Part shown: piece by piece, positions 46,996 to 58,614 of the stretch | How positions within the stretch are numbered: position 1 is the first letter of the stretch | Layout: each line of letters starts with the position of its first letter | The notes under the pieces: generated by a model | Database searches by the model: none | What the model was told of the DNA's origin: nothing | Seen by the model: the letters and a program-made list of their open reading frames with translations, nothing else | NCBI RefSeq assembly: GCF_034190915.1 | Contig: NW_026947503.1 | Span: 18,632,532 to 18,696,531, forward strand | From: Cavia porcellus | Taxonomy: Eukaryota > Chordata > Mammalia > Rodentia > Caviidae | Direction: 5' to 3' | Length of the DNA: 64,000 nucleotides | Translations under genes and position numbers: made by a program

Positions 46996-47690
46996 CAGAA
47001 CTGAATCATACCTGTGAGCAAATGGACTTAGTGGATGTTAAGCAAATGCAAAGGGATTGAAATTATCTCATGCAAAATATCTGACCAGAGTGCACTGACA
47101 CTGAAAATCAATGGTAAAAAAATTGCAAAATTTGGATTAATACATGGAAACTAAATAACAACCTCCTGAACAACCAGTGTATTATAAGTGAAATTAAAGA
47201 AAAAAATAAAACAATACCTACAATACAATAAAAATGCAGACACAGCATTCCATAACCTCTGGGGTGCAATGAAAGCAGTCTTAGGAGGGAAATACATAGC
47301 AGTAAAATGTCACATCAAGTAAGCAGAATTAGCACAACCTAATTCTATATCTGAAGTTTTAGCAAAAAAAGAGCAAGTCAAATCCAAAGCTCATAGAAGA
47401 GACGAAATTATAAAAATCAGAGCAGAAATTTATGCAGTTAAAACTAAAAAAAAAAAAACAAAGAATTAATGAATCGAAGAGATTTTAAAGAAAATAAATA
47501 AAATCAATAAACCTCTAGCCAACCTTAAAAAGAAAAAGAAAGGAAAAGCTTAACCAAGAAGATATAACAATTTTGAGTAACCCATTATCAGCTACTGAAA
47601 TTGAAAATGTGATTAAAAACTTAGCAACAAAGGAAAACCCAGGTCTTGATGAATGCATGGCTGAATTCCATAAGAAATTTATAGAAGATT
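44628..47690 (+). mobile_element. L1 copy A: 5' UTR, ORF1, start of ORF2
   Basis: The 5' UTR at 44628-45330 matches the antisense L1 at 11450-11800. Broken ORF1 lies at about 45340-46470 and the endonuclease and first part of RT at about 46490-47690. The coding sequence is cut inside RT (after ATEIENVIKNLATKENPGLDE-type sequence, near 47690), where the monomeric 5' UTR of a second L1 starts. Its own 3' half is not found downstream. A 32-nt A run (46962-46993) interrupts the endonuclease. Confidence 0.85.
45340..46470 (+). pseudogene. L1-A ORF1 remnant
   Basis: An open piece at 45965-46183 encodes part of the RNA-recognition region (RHIIVKMSDIQHKNRMLKAV, then GKFIRIMADFSAQT). After a stop the C-terminal domain continues (NDFHPRLMYPAKLSY, near 46215). 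The N-terminal coiled coil at 45400-45700 is broken by stops. Confidence 0.82.
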
Positions 47691-48250
47691 GAGGAGGGTG
47701 CCAGCAGGGATGAGTTCCTGTTCCGAGGCCCGAGAGAATTTAAGATCATCACTTCCAGTGGTCAAGGGCGTGCCCAGCTTCCAGCCTTACTAGATTGGAC
47801 TCTGCAGGTTTCAGGGCTGCCTGGTCCATGCCCAGTGACCTTCTTTCAATCCAGGGACCTGAGGAGGGAACTGGGCAGCAGGTAGGGGTGAGTTACTGCT
47901 CACCATCCCAAGCCCTGGGAGAGTTTAAGATCATTGTTCCCAGTGGTCAAGGATCTGACCAGCTTCCTCCAGCCACACTGGACTAGGCTTGGGAGGTTTT
48001 GTGGCCAGACTAGATTACACCCAGTGACCTTCTTCAGTAAAGGGAGTTGAGAGCAAATGAAGTGAGTTCCAGTGCATTGGTCCTTGCCTGAGGAGAGCTT
48101 TGGACCATTATTCATAGTGATTAGGTGCCTGCCCTGGTTCTTGGAACACTGGAGGTGGCATGAAAGTTCCTATGGGACTGACTGCACCATGCTCAGAAAC
48201 CTCCTTTCAGTCACAGGAGCCAAGGGCATAGGAAATGCATTACAACATGA
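47691..48250 (+). promoter_or_regulatory. Monomeric 5' UTR of L1 copy B
   Basis: Three tandem units of about 175-180 bp start at tgagtt near 47711, 47890 and 48063. They share ttaagatcat..ttcccagtggtcaagg, cccagtgaccttctttca and gaggaggg segments; a short partial unit precedes them. This organisation resembles the monomer promoters of mouse L1s, though I see no sequence identity to them. The block is much more GC-rich than its surroundings. Confidence 0.8.
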
Positions 48251-48279
48251 CCATGTGAAGCCTTGGAACAAAACTTGAA

Positions 48280-49376
48280 AAAGAAATATAGGAAAATGAC
48301 AAAATGAAAGACCTAAATGCAATCTTAAACCTCCAGCCAAACCCAAGAGAACCTAGGTGCCATGTATATAGAAGAAAATCTATGCCATACATCTGAAAAA
48401 CCTGAAATAATAGCAACTGAAACAAAGAAGCAACTTCAGGAAGCTTTAAAGGAATTCAAACTAGAAACGTCTCCCAGGTAAAAGAAGAAATGATAAAAGA
48501 AATGAAAGAGATGCTGAACATATCTAAAGAAGACACAGTTAAAAAATTAGAGGAACAAATCAAAAAGATAGAATCCCAGGATAAACAATATAAGAAACAA
48601 ACAGAATACATGAAGCAGATTCAAAGAGATATACAATAATCAAAAATTCCTTTGAACGTTGTCAAAACTGCAATGAAAGTGAAGATAGAATTTCAGACCT
48701 CGAAGACAACATTGCACCTAGTGAACAAGAAATTAAAGATCTTTTAAAAATAATAAGGAATCAGGAAATAACAATTCAACAGCTGCAAGATGATGCAAAG
48801 AAAAACAACATATGATTGATAGGGATAAATGTAAAAGTGGGGACAACCCAAATGATATCAGGAGGCTATTACAGAAGTAATACCTGAAAATTTCCCAAAC
48901 ATGAGAATGGAAACTGACATTATGATTAGTGAAGCATATAGTACTATAAATAGCCATAACCAAAATAAAACTACACCCAGACATAATAATCATCATTCCA
49001 GAAACCCAACATAAGAATAGAATATTAAAAGCTGTTAGAGAGAAGAGACAGATCACCTATAAAGGAAAACCTATTCTTCACAGCAGACTTCTCAACACAA
49101 ACAATGAAGTCAAGAAGAGCATAGAGTGAAGTATTTCATATCCTAAAAGTAAATGATTTCCAACCTAGACTGATGTACCCTGAGAAACTGTCCTTCAAAA
49201 TGGATGGAGAAATAAGATACTTCTACAACAAAGAACAGCTGAAGAACTTCATGATCACCAAGGCAACCCTGCAAAGAATACTGAGAGACAGTTTAGATGC
49301 ACATAGGAGAAAACCACTAAGCAAGGCAGACAACCAAACAGAATGGAAAGATAAAGATGCAACAGCAGAAAGATAA
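48280..49376 (+). pseudogene. L1-B ORF1 remnant
   Basis: A coiled-coil-like lysine/glutamate-rich N-terminal half lies at 48480-48760. The last 67 codons (49173-49376) are open and include PEKLSFKMDGEIRYFYNKEQ and end with a natural stop. The frame is broken upstream. In the family this protein binds L1 RNA and acts as a nucleic-acid chaperone. Confidence 0.82.
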
Positions 49377-49389
49377 CATATCAACAATA

Positions 49390-52300
49390 AACCAATATGT
49401 AACAGCTATAATTATTAATGTAAACGGTTGCAATTCAACAATTAAAAGAAACAGACTGGCAGAATGCATCAAGAAACAACATCCAACCATATGCTGTCTA
49501 CAAGAAGCCCATCTAACCTAAAAGGAAACACATATTGAAAGCCAAAGCATTGAAAACAATGCTTCATGTAACAGGAACTGAAAAAAAAAAAAAAAAAAAA
49601 AGCAGGGGTAGCTCTTATGTTTGCAGACAATGTGAACTTCAAATCAAGAATGAAACCTAAAGAGAATGAAATTAAGAATGAAACTACATACTAGTTAAGA
49701 GAAAACTTGAAGGGGAAGAGATAAAAATCTTAAATATACATGCACCAAATTCCAGAGCACCCAGTTATAGAAAGCAAGTATTAATGAGATGAAAAATCAA
49801 ATAAGCAAAAAACAAATATAACAGGAGACATTAACACACCATTCACACCAAGGGACAAGTGAACCAGACAGAAAGTCAGGAAAGAAATAACAGAATTGAA
49901 TTACACTTGTGAACAAATGGACTTTGATAAACATATACAGAGTGTTCCATCCAATATCATCAGAATACACATTCTTCTCAGCAACACATGGGGCATTCTC
50001 TAAAATAGAAAATATATAGCCAACAAAACATATTTAAATAAATGCAAAATAATTGACATTATCCTTTGCGTGTTATATGATCATGGCACCATGAAACTAG
50101 ATATTAATGATAAAAGAAACTGTAAATACCCCACAAACACGTGGAATTTGAATAATACACTCGAGCAATCAGTATGTCACAGAGGAAATTAAAGAAGAAA
50201 ATAATATCTATATGCAAGCAAAAATACAAATACAACTTACTGGAATCTGTGGGATGAATGAAAGCAGTCCTCAGAGGAAAATTTATTGCACTGAGTTCCC
50301 ACTTCAGAAAACAGAATGAATACAAATAAACAACCTGACATTACACCTCAAACATCTAGAAAAAGAAGAGCAAGTCAAGCTCAAAGCCAAAAGAAGGGAG
50401 GCAATGATAAAAATCAGAACAAAAATTAATGCAATAGAAACTAAGAAAACAATCCAAAGAATCAATGAATCAAAGAATTGACTCTTTGAAAGAATAAATA
50501 AAATTGATAAACCCTTAGCCAACCTTATTTAAAGAAAAAAAGGAAAGGAAAAGCTCAAATTCATGCAATAAGGAATGAAAAAAATGAAATCACTACAGAC
50601 TCTATAGAAATACAGAATATCATCAACACCTATTTCCAAAACTTCTACTCTCATAGGTTTGATAACACAGAATAAATGGACAGATTCCTAGAAACACATG
50701 AAGTTCCAAAGCTGGGTCAAGAAGATATAAAACTGCTGAATAGCCCAATTTCTATTAAGGAAATTGAAAATGTAATTAAATCTTTACCTACAAAGAAAAG
50801 CCCAGGCCCACATGGATTCTCTGTGGAATTCTACAAGAATTACAAAGAAGATTTAATGCAAACACTCCTCAACTTCTTTAGTGAAATCGAAAGGAAAGCA
50901 ATTCTTAAGGCATTCTTGGATGCAAATATTAATCTAGTATCAAAACCTGAGAAAGACCCAACTGAAAAAGAGAACTACAGGCTATTCTCCCTAATGAACA
51001 TAGATGCAAAAATCCTCAATAAAATATTGGCAAAAAGGATGCAGCAAATCAAAAGGATTATACACCACAGTCAAGTGGGATTCATCCCAGGCATGCAGGG
51101 ATGGTTCAACATAGGCAGACCAATGAATGTAATCCACCATATCAATAATGCCAAAAGAATCACATGATCATTTCTATAGATGCAGAAAAAGCTTTTGATA
51201 AGTTCCAACACTCATTCATGATAAGAAACTTACCAAAATTTGGAATAGAATTATTTTGCATAAATATAATAAAGGCCATCTATGACAACCCAAAGGACAG
51301 CATCATATTAAGTGGCAAAAAAATGAATTCCTTTACCTTAAAATCAGGCACAAGACAAGGATGTCCCTTATCACCGCTCCTGTTCCACATAGTACTGGAA
51401 ATAATATCAAGAGCAATTACACAAGAGAGAGAAATAAAAGGAGTAAAGATAGGAAAATAGTAAATTAAATTATTATTATTTTCAGATGATGCTTTTACAT
51501 AGGAGACCCCCAAAACTCCATTGATAGTCTCCTAGATATAATAAATAAATTCAGCAATGTAGCTGGATACAAAATTAATACTCAAAAATCAATTACATTC
51601 CTATACACTAAAATCAAAAATCACTGAGAGAAATAAGAGAAGCCACACCTTTGACCCTAGCATCAAATAAAATGAGATACTTGTGAATTAATCTCATGAA
51701 AGAACTAAAAGATGTACACAGTGAAAATTATAATACCCGGAGAAAAATTCAAAGAGGAACTTAGAAAATGGAAAGACATCGCTTGTTCATGGATAGGAAG
51801 AATAAATATTGTAAAAATGGCCATTGTCCCAAAACTGTTATACAGATTCAGTGCAATCCCAATGAAAATACCATCAACACATCTCATAGATCTAGAGAAA
51901 TCACTTCTAAAATTCATCTGGAGTCAGAAGAGACATAGAAAGCAAAGACAATCCAAAACAGCAAAAGCAAGGTAGGAGGCATCACAATCCCTGACTTGAA
52001 GTTATACTACAAAGCAACTATAATAAAATCAACTTGGTACTGGAATAAAAACAGATCTGAAGATCAATGGAATAGATAAAATATACAACAACAACTACAA
52101 ACACACTCAACCATCTTACCTTTGACAAAGAGGCCAAAAATGTTCACTGGAAAAGCAATAGTCTTTTTAATAAATGGTGCTGGAAAAACTGGCTCTTCAA
52201 GAAAAATTGGCTTTCCACATGCCAAAAGCTGAAACTAGACTTTTGCCTATCACTAAAGTCAAAATGGATCAATGACCTAAGTATTAAGACAGAAACACTA

Positions 52301-52690
52301 CATCCAGTAGAAGAAAATATAGGCAGAAATCTTAGAGACACAGGGGCAAGCAGAGAATTCAAGAACAAAATGCAAACCTCATGACATACACTTCAAAGAA
52401 TCAACATTTGGTATGTCATATGACTGAAAAGCTTTTGCACTTCAGAAGAAATCACCAACTAAGTGAAAACAAAACCCACACCATGGGAAAGAATTTTAGC
52501 CAATAATCCCTCAGACAAAGGACTTATATTCAAAGCGTATAAAGAATTGAAAAACATCAAGCCCCCCAAATTCAAAGACCCTCTCCAAAATGGGCATTGG
52601 ATATGGGCACCTATATCTCAGATAGAGATATACAAATGGCAAATAAATACATGATGAAATGCTTACCCTCACCGGTCATTCGAGAAATGC
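49390..52690 (+). pseudogene. L1-B ORF2 (endonuclease/RT) remnant
   Basis: The endonuclease starts near 49400; the segment encoding QEAHLT is visible near 49500. RT is open for 163 codons at 50676-51167 ([18 protein letters not shown], then [15 protein letters not shown] sequence). A frameshift leads to a second open piece at 51164-51460 ([24 protein letters not shown]). The catalytic acidic box region (near 51480, FSDDA) follows after a stop. The post-RT piece at 51712-51975 has [19 protein letters not shown], and a C-terminal piece is open at 52463-52654. Multiple breaks make it non-functional. Confidence 0.92.
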
Positions 52691-53545
52691 AAATTAAAAC
52701 AACACTGACATATCACCTCACCTAGGAAAGAGTGGCCACCATCAAGAAATCAAGTGATTAAAAATGTTGGTGCGGCTTTGGGAGAAAAGGAACACTGCTC
52801 CACGGTTGGTGGGACAGTAGACTGGTGCAACCACTATGTAAATCAGTATAGACATTCCTCAACAAACTAGGTTTAGAAGTTCCACTCAGTCCAGCTATTC
52901 CCTTCCTTGGTAATTTCCTAGAAAGTTTGAAAAGGTCATGTCATAATGATATATGTGCACCCATGTTTACAGCAACACAATTTGTAACAGCTGTAGCTGG
53001 AAATAACCAAAATATCCATCAACTACAGAGTGAATGGAAAAGATGTCGTACTGTTATACAATGAAATATTATTCAGCTATACTAAGGATGATCTTGAGGC
53101 CTTTATAGGTAAATGGAGGCAACTTAAGACTATATTCATAAGCGAAATAAGCAAGACTCACATTAGTAAATATCACATTGCCTCTCTAAGTGTAAAAAAA
53201 TAATAAAAACTGAAAATAATAAGACCCAAAATGTATAATAGGTATTGTAAAAATGAAAGGAAAGAAAGTGCTCTAAAAGATATAATTGTATGCATAAGTA
53301 TGTAAGATATATGACCATATTACTAAATTTTTGTTGGATGATTGAATACAATGGTTTGCACTGTTACTGTTTGAGTGTCTTTCCACTTTTTATGCTTTGA
53401 TTTTGTGACTTGAAAAAATAAGATGACAATATGTAATATATCAACTAGAGATTCCTTAATGTTAATTTTTGTTGAATTCTGTATTATTCTATCACTGCTA
53501 TTTTGGTTTTTTCTTCCTTTTTTTAAATAAATATAAAAGAAAGAA
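52691..53545 (+). other. L1-B 3' UTR
   Basis: This segment follows the ORF2 remnant. The first 450 bp are the conserved L1 3' sequence; the last 350 bp are A/T-rich and match the antisense L1 at 5951-6330 in opposite orientation. It ends in an A/T-rich tail near 53545, where old L1 sequence resumes. Confidence 0.75.
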
Positions 53546-53549
53546 AAAT

Positions 53550-53835
53550 CGATGTACCTTGAAAACATAATATTAAGTCCAATAAATTAACCACACAAAC
53601 TTAAATATCACAGTTTCACTGAGTGAAATAGAAGAAGATGAGTGATATAAAATAGCAACATAAATCTTCACAAAAAGGGAAGATCACAAGTAAATAGAAG
53701 ATGCAGGAGAGAGGGGGAGAAAAGCGATGAAACATAATTAAACTGTGTTATGTACATTCACACTCTCCACATTGATGTAACATTTATGCCCTTTGAACAC
53801 ACACCTATAAAAATTAAAATAGAGAAAAAAATAAA
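53550..53835 (+). mobile_element. Old L1 3' end, right part (split)
   Basis: This continues the fragment that breaks off at 44627 and runs to an A-rich tail (aattaaaatagagaaaaaaa). The stretch gcaggagagagggggagaaa resembles the start of the L1 end at 63865. Confidence 0.7.
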
Positions 53836-54147
53836 CACATTACAGAAATACCATTTATTCCTTTAAATAATAGAGTCTAACATTTTACAACAATTATAGT
53901 CCATTTTTATGGCAATATGTTTTATTTCTCAGAATGGTGTATACTGAATACTTTTGTACTACACACTAAAGAATGTAATTATTTAAAGTTTCACAATCAT
54001 TTTATTTAATTTCTGTTAGTGTAGTATAAAGTGCCTTTCTATATATGGAATTGAAATTTTAGGTATGACTTTAAAAGCCTTGTTGTATAGTAGATATGAA
54101 ATATAACTTCTCTGACTGCAATATTTCAGTTCTATTTTAAGTATAAA

Positions 54148-54248
54148 TTTTTTTTGTCTTTTTCTTTTTTATCAGTATGGGGGATCAAACTCACGACTGC
54201 CTGCTTGCAAGGTAGGCGCTTATGCCACTGAGCTAAATCCTCAGCCCC
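54148..54248 (-). mobile_element. tRNA-Ala-derived ID-like SINE, well preserved
   Basis: The minus strand starts GGGGCTGAGGATTTAGCTC. It keeps an A box, an anticodon arm whose 7-nt loop centres on TGC (Ala), a B box and an A-rich tail. A 10-bp target duplication, taagtataaa, lies at 54138-54147 and 54249-54258. It is a SINE, not a tRNA gene: the acceptor stem does not pair and an A tail is present. Confidence 0.93.
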
Positions 54249-54258
54249 TAAGTATAAA

Positions 54259-54986
54259 ATTTTTAAAAAGGTGAATATGTGTTTCACTGTTGCTGATATT
54301 TTAAGATACTAGAGTAACAAAATTACATTTCACATCTTTTTAATCAATTATTCACATAAGCAGTAATTTTCAAGTCAGACTTTAAATGAAAACACTAATA
54401 TTAATTACTTTAGCTCTATTTTTACTCAGATTGATTGTTTTGTTAATTCAATTAAATTTGCCTTTTTTACAAGTGTTGCTGACTATTGGAATTTAGTATA
54501 ACTCTTTGTTAGTGGAAAAAAATTTGGAGATGGATTGTTATGAGTATCACAGCTTGAATCTCTGAAAGTTCTCTAAACTTAGTACTTTGGAGACTGTCCA
54601 AAGAGGTAGAAGTATAAATTAATTGCTACATCTGATGAATTAAGTCATGTGCAGCAAAATGAAAGGTCCAATGAAGTGTGAGTAATAAATATTCTAATAA
54701 TTTTGATTTATTGTTTTACACTATTTCTTCCCTCTTGTATACATACAGTCATTCCTATTTGTCTATTTTTGTAAAATCACCCAATTTCTAATATCTAAAG
54801 TCAGAAGTATAAAGGGATTTAGTGTTGATTCTATCACATTTGCTTAATAGCTAAATAATCAATAGTGAGTTTTTTTTAACTTTCATTTTGTATAAATGTT
54901 GATAAAATACAAAATTAATAATGCACTTGTAAATATGATATATATTTATATTATATATAATATACATATCAATTTACTTGTAAATA

Positions 54987-55032
<46 letters not shown>

Positions 55033-58000
55033 GTATATATAGCTTCGAACGCTGCCTAACATGACAGAACCATTTATTTAGAATTGTTTAGAAGTATTGC
55101 CTGTACTAATTATTATCAATTTAGGGCCAAACTGACTTCCTAGTGTCATCAATGATTTCAAAAAAAAAAATTCTTAAATTTCATGTTATGTAAAGTGTTG
55201 ATCATTTACAGAATATGGAAGACCAAAAAATATATTTAAAGCTGTCTGCTCACAAATTCTTGAAACTTGTGAAAATGCAGTTTTGAATTTGACATTACAT
55301 TTGTAAACTTGCTTTTTCTTTTGCAGCATTGAGGATCAAGATTATTTTACAATACATCGGGTATTGCGTTACAATACATCGGGTGAGATTGCGTTATGAA
55401 CCCTTAAGAACAAGGAATGTTCTCCAGAATGATGCTGAGAGATGAATCAAGAGAAACTTAGAAATTCAGAGTGTTTATGTGTTTATTGCTGGAGGAAGTT
55501 ACATGGAAAATGTGAGCGAAAGATGCAGACAAGTGCAAAGACCATTTCATAGTTAGCAAGGAAGCAAGAGCCCGGCCCTACAGCTGGAAATCCTTGGATC
55601 TTGGAAAAACTTGGAAGTACAAGTTCTTTAATTTCCCTAGACGTAGTTCTGTTACAGCATGATGAAGTTGGCACGTAGATTACAGGCTCTTTTGTACAAC
55701 CAGCAAAGAATTGCAAGTGCGGTCCAAGGTGCAAATGACAGCTACATTTATTCATGATGACGGGAAGTTGTGATCAGGGCAACGCTTGTGTTTTGCTGCA
55801 CAATCATGGCACTAACAGAAAAGGAAGGCTGGGGCAGCGTGAAAGTGGAAGGAAGCTCTTCACACTGATAAATCAAGCTTTGGGAATTTCAGGGCTGTGC
55901 ACCTCATCCCCGGTGCTTCCCCTGAGTTTTCAGGTATGACTGGCAGAGACCATTGACAAGGTGGGTGTTGTCTCAGGTGCTCTCAACACGCATGTTTGTC
56001 CCAGACTCCACTCTGATTTTAATTACATTTATGCGATGTAGTGTGTATTCATGATCCTTTAAGAGAATTGAGGAAGGTAAAAGCAGCAGAAACCGGAAGA
56101 GGAGATCTAATGCGCACGCGCTCTCCCCAAATACCTGCTGCGCGTTGTTATGCGATTCTGGACCCCTTTAGGACCATGGGAGGAGGAATGGCCTCAGAGT
56201 GATATACTAAATTTAAATGTATGTAAAAAACTTACCTCGCTAGCTTCATTGTTTCCCCTGCAATAGTTCTGCCAATACCTTTATTTTATATTTCTTAAAA
56301 CTTCAATTAAGAACCCAGCTAAATTCATCTGTTTCTAAACTATAGAGCCTATGGCAATAAATTTGTGTTGTACTAACTCATTAAGTTTTCCATAACTAAA
56401 ATGGCAAAATGTAAAATAATACATTTCTGAAGCTTTATTTTTTCCTTTTAATTGATAGAAAGAAATTAATAAATGATTTTGAAATTCCATTGGTATCACA
56501 ATTGCAAGTATTTCACTTATATGATTGCATTAGGCAAAATTTAAAGTGCTTTTTTGTTGTAAACTTATATGATCATATTATTATAAATCTTATTCTAATT
56601 CCTTCACTCTGCTCTCTAAGGATATCTGACAGGAAGTACACTATGCTGTTCAATGTTTACAATTATAAAATTTACTGTTACTAAAATTATTGAAATACAT
56701 GGATTTTTAAGAAAGTGCAAAGACTTTAGATTCCTTATTTTTTCACAATTCTAAATGTCATCTATCAGTACTTTCTTTTATACTCTGCTTCTTTGAGTCT
56801 CTTATCTAACTAGTTTTCTAGTGACTTCATCTTCAGTATATATTACATACCAGAGTAATACCACCTTGTAATTTCTCATAATGCATTTTCTATGGCTTTG
56901 ATTTTTCATTAAATGTCTTTGTACACATGTGGATAAAAATCATGGAAGAAAATTGTTTTTTTTCTAAAATATGATATTTTGTTGCTTAGCCAAAAATGTG
57001 TATCCATAATGCTAATATTTTCATGCTCTCTGAATATTTTACTAATTTAATATTGTATGTAAGGGAAAGAAGGTTTTCAAAATAGAGACAATCACTATCA
57101 TTGTTACTAATTGTTCATGACACAGTTATTGAAACAAAAAATACGGCACTGTTTTTCATAGGAAATATTGTCATTGTACTTGCACAAGGTAAAGAAATGA
57201 ATGTTGAACATAGATTATCTTTCATTCTGGAACTTATATATTGTAGACTTTGGTTTTGAAATTAAAGCTCCCAAAAAAGATAATTAATGAGAAGGTCTAG
57301 AAAACATATTTCAATAATTATATGTGTTTGAATTATTTGGCCAATATTTAACAAGGTTCCACTAATGTCATGTGTTTCTTTTCTTTTTTTTTTTCAGACT
57401 GTTGAGATTATTATATGAAACAAAATGACCATGTGTAACTTCTTAAAAATTTATGTGTGCATGCACCAACACCAACATGATTGGCAAATTATGGATACTA
57501 AAATATTTTTGATATTGAATAATACTTCCTTGAGATTTATTTAATCTCTGGAGAGACTCAGACTCTGATCGTACACAGTAAGGTCATTATGTATGTCAGA
57601 CTTTCACTGATTTTGAGGTAGCTTGGAGTGTATTTTGTGATTAATGTGTCCAAAATTCTACTCACTTATTACTCAACATCAAAAGACATAAAAATAATGA
57701 ATCAGTATTTATGCTGTAATGAAAAAAATTGCAGTATGTACTTGATGGCATAAATTTTGTCTTTGTCATAATTTACCATGTAAAAGAGTACTAACTCCTG
57801 ATAGAAAGTTTGAAGTAAATCACTAGAAAATACTGAAAACATGAAATATATAAATAATACAGTATATTTAATATACATTTAATTTGAGAAAAGATAAATA
57901 TAAGCACATGTATTTTAGCATAAGTATGAATTTATTTATATTTTAATAAATCATATAAAGAAAATATTGATATGAACATTGACAATAAGTATTAAAAACT

Positions 58001-58614
58001 AAGTTATATTCTTCTAGGAAAGCAAAACTTTTATAGGAAAAAGCTACAAACAAGAAGAAAACCATAATAGTTACATTACTAAATTAATAGCATCAATATT
58101 TTTATGTGCATTACTTTTTATACAAATATATACCATGTATTTTACTAATGTTCTTTGTCAGTATTCTTAAGCGTTTTTCAAATCATCACACTATATTTAA
58201 TTGTATAGATTCTATAAAACAATTTAGATGTACTTTTAAAGTACATGTTTGTGGCATTGAATGAATACATTCATCTTGTTTTCATATCTCTTTCCCTTCC
58301 TGATACCTCCATGTCTTGCTCTTCTATTACTAAATGATCATGATTATGTTTTGTTTTCCAAATATGGAGCAAGTTAAGTATTGTATTGTCAAGTAGAAGT
58401 TGTTTTTCTCCAGTTTTCTCTTTGGTAGTTAATTTCTTATAATCTTGATTAAAATTTCCATCATTGTAAATAATTTTCTTTCTGTGAAAGCTCTTTGTAT
58501 ATTAAATACTTTAATAAAATCATTATTTTTAATTATCTGAGGAAGGTGGAGGAATTTTGGGTGGTCTCAATAGAACCAGATGCCCCAAGCTGAAATACAA
58601 ATTATGGTATTAAT
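54259..58614. other. Spacer with (TA)n and a less AT-rich block
   Basis: AT-rich throughout except 55310-56180, which has more G/C and CpG than its neighbours. That block holds a 21-bp tandem duplication at 55348-55389 and a minus-strand AATAAA near 55480. The 90-codon minus-strand frame at 55483-55755 has no recognised domain. Possible origins are an LTR or an old processed copy; none is proven. Confidence 0.4.
54987..55025. repeat. (TA)n microsatellite
   Basis: A TA run preceded by two copies of acttgtaaatatgatatata (near 54926 and 54976), a local duplication of about 50 bp. Confidence 0.95.

Larger units (their letters stand above)
47691..53545 (+). mobile_element. L1 copy B, full-length organisation, inactive
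   Basis: Monomer 5' UTR (47691-48250), ORF1 (about 48280-49376), ORF2 (about 49390-52690) and a long 3' UTR to about 53545. Both ORFs are frameshifted. The 3' UTR matches the antisense L1 at 5951-6700. Confidence 0.9.

Noticed and set aside
54148..54248. A functional tRNA-Ala gene
   Set aside because: The internal promoter and anticodon arm are tRNA-like, but there is no paired acceptor stem. An A tail and target duplication show that it is a SINE.
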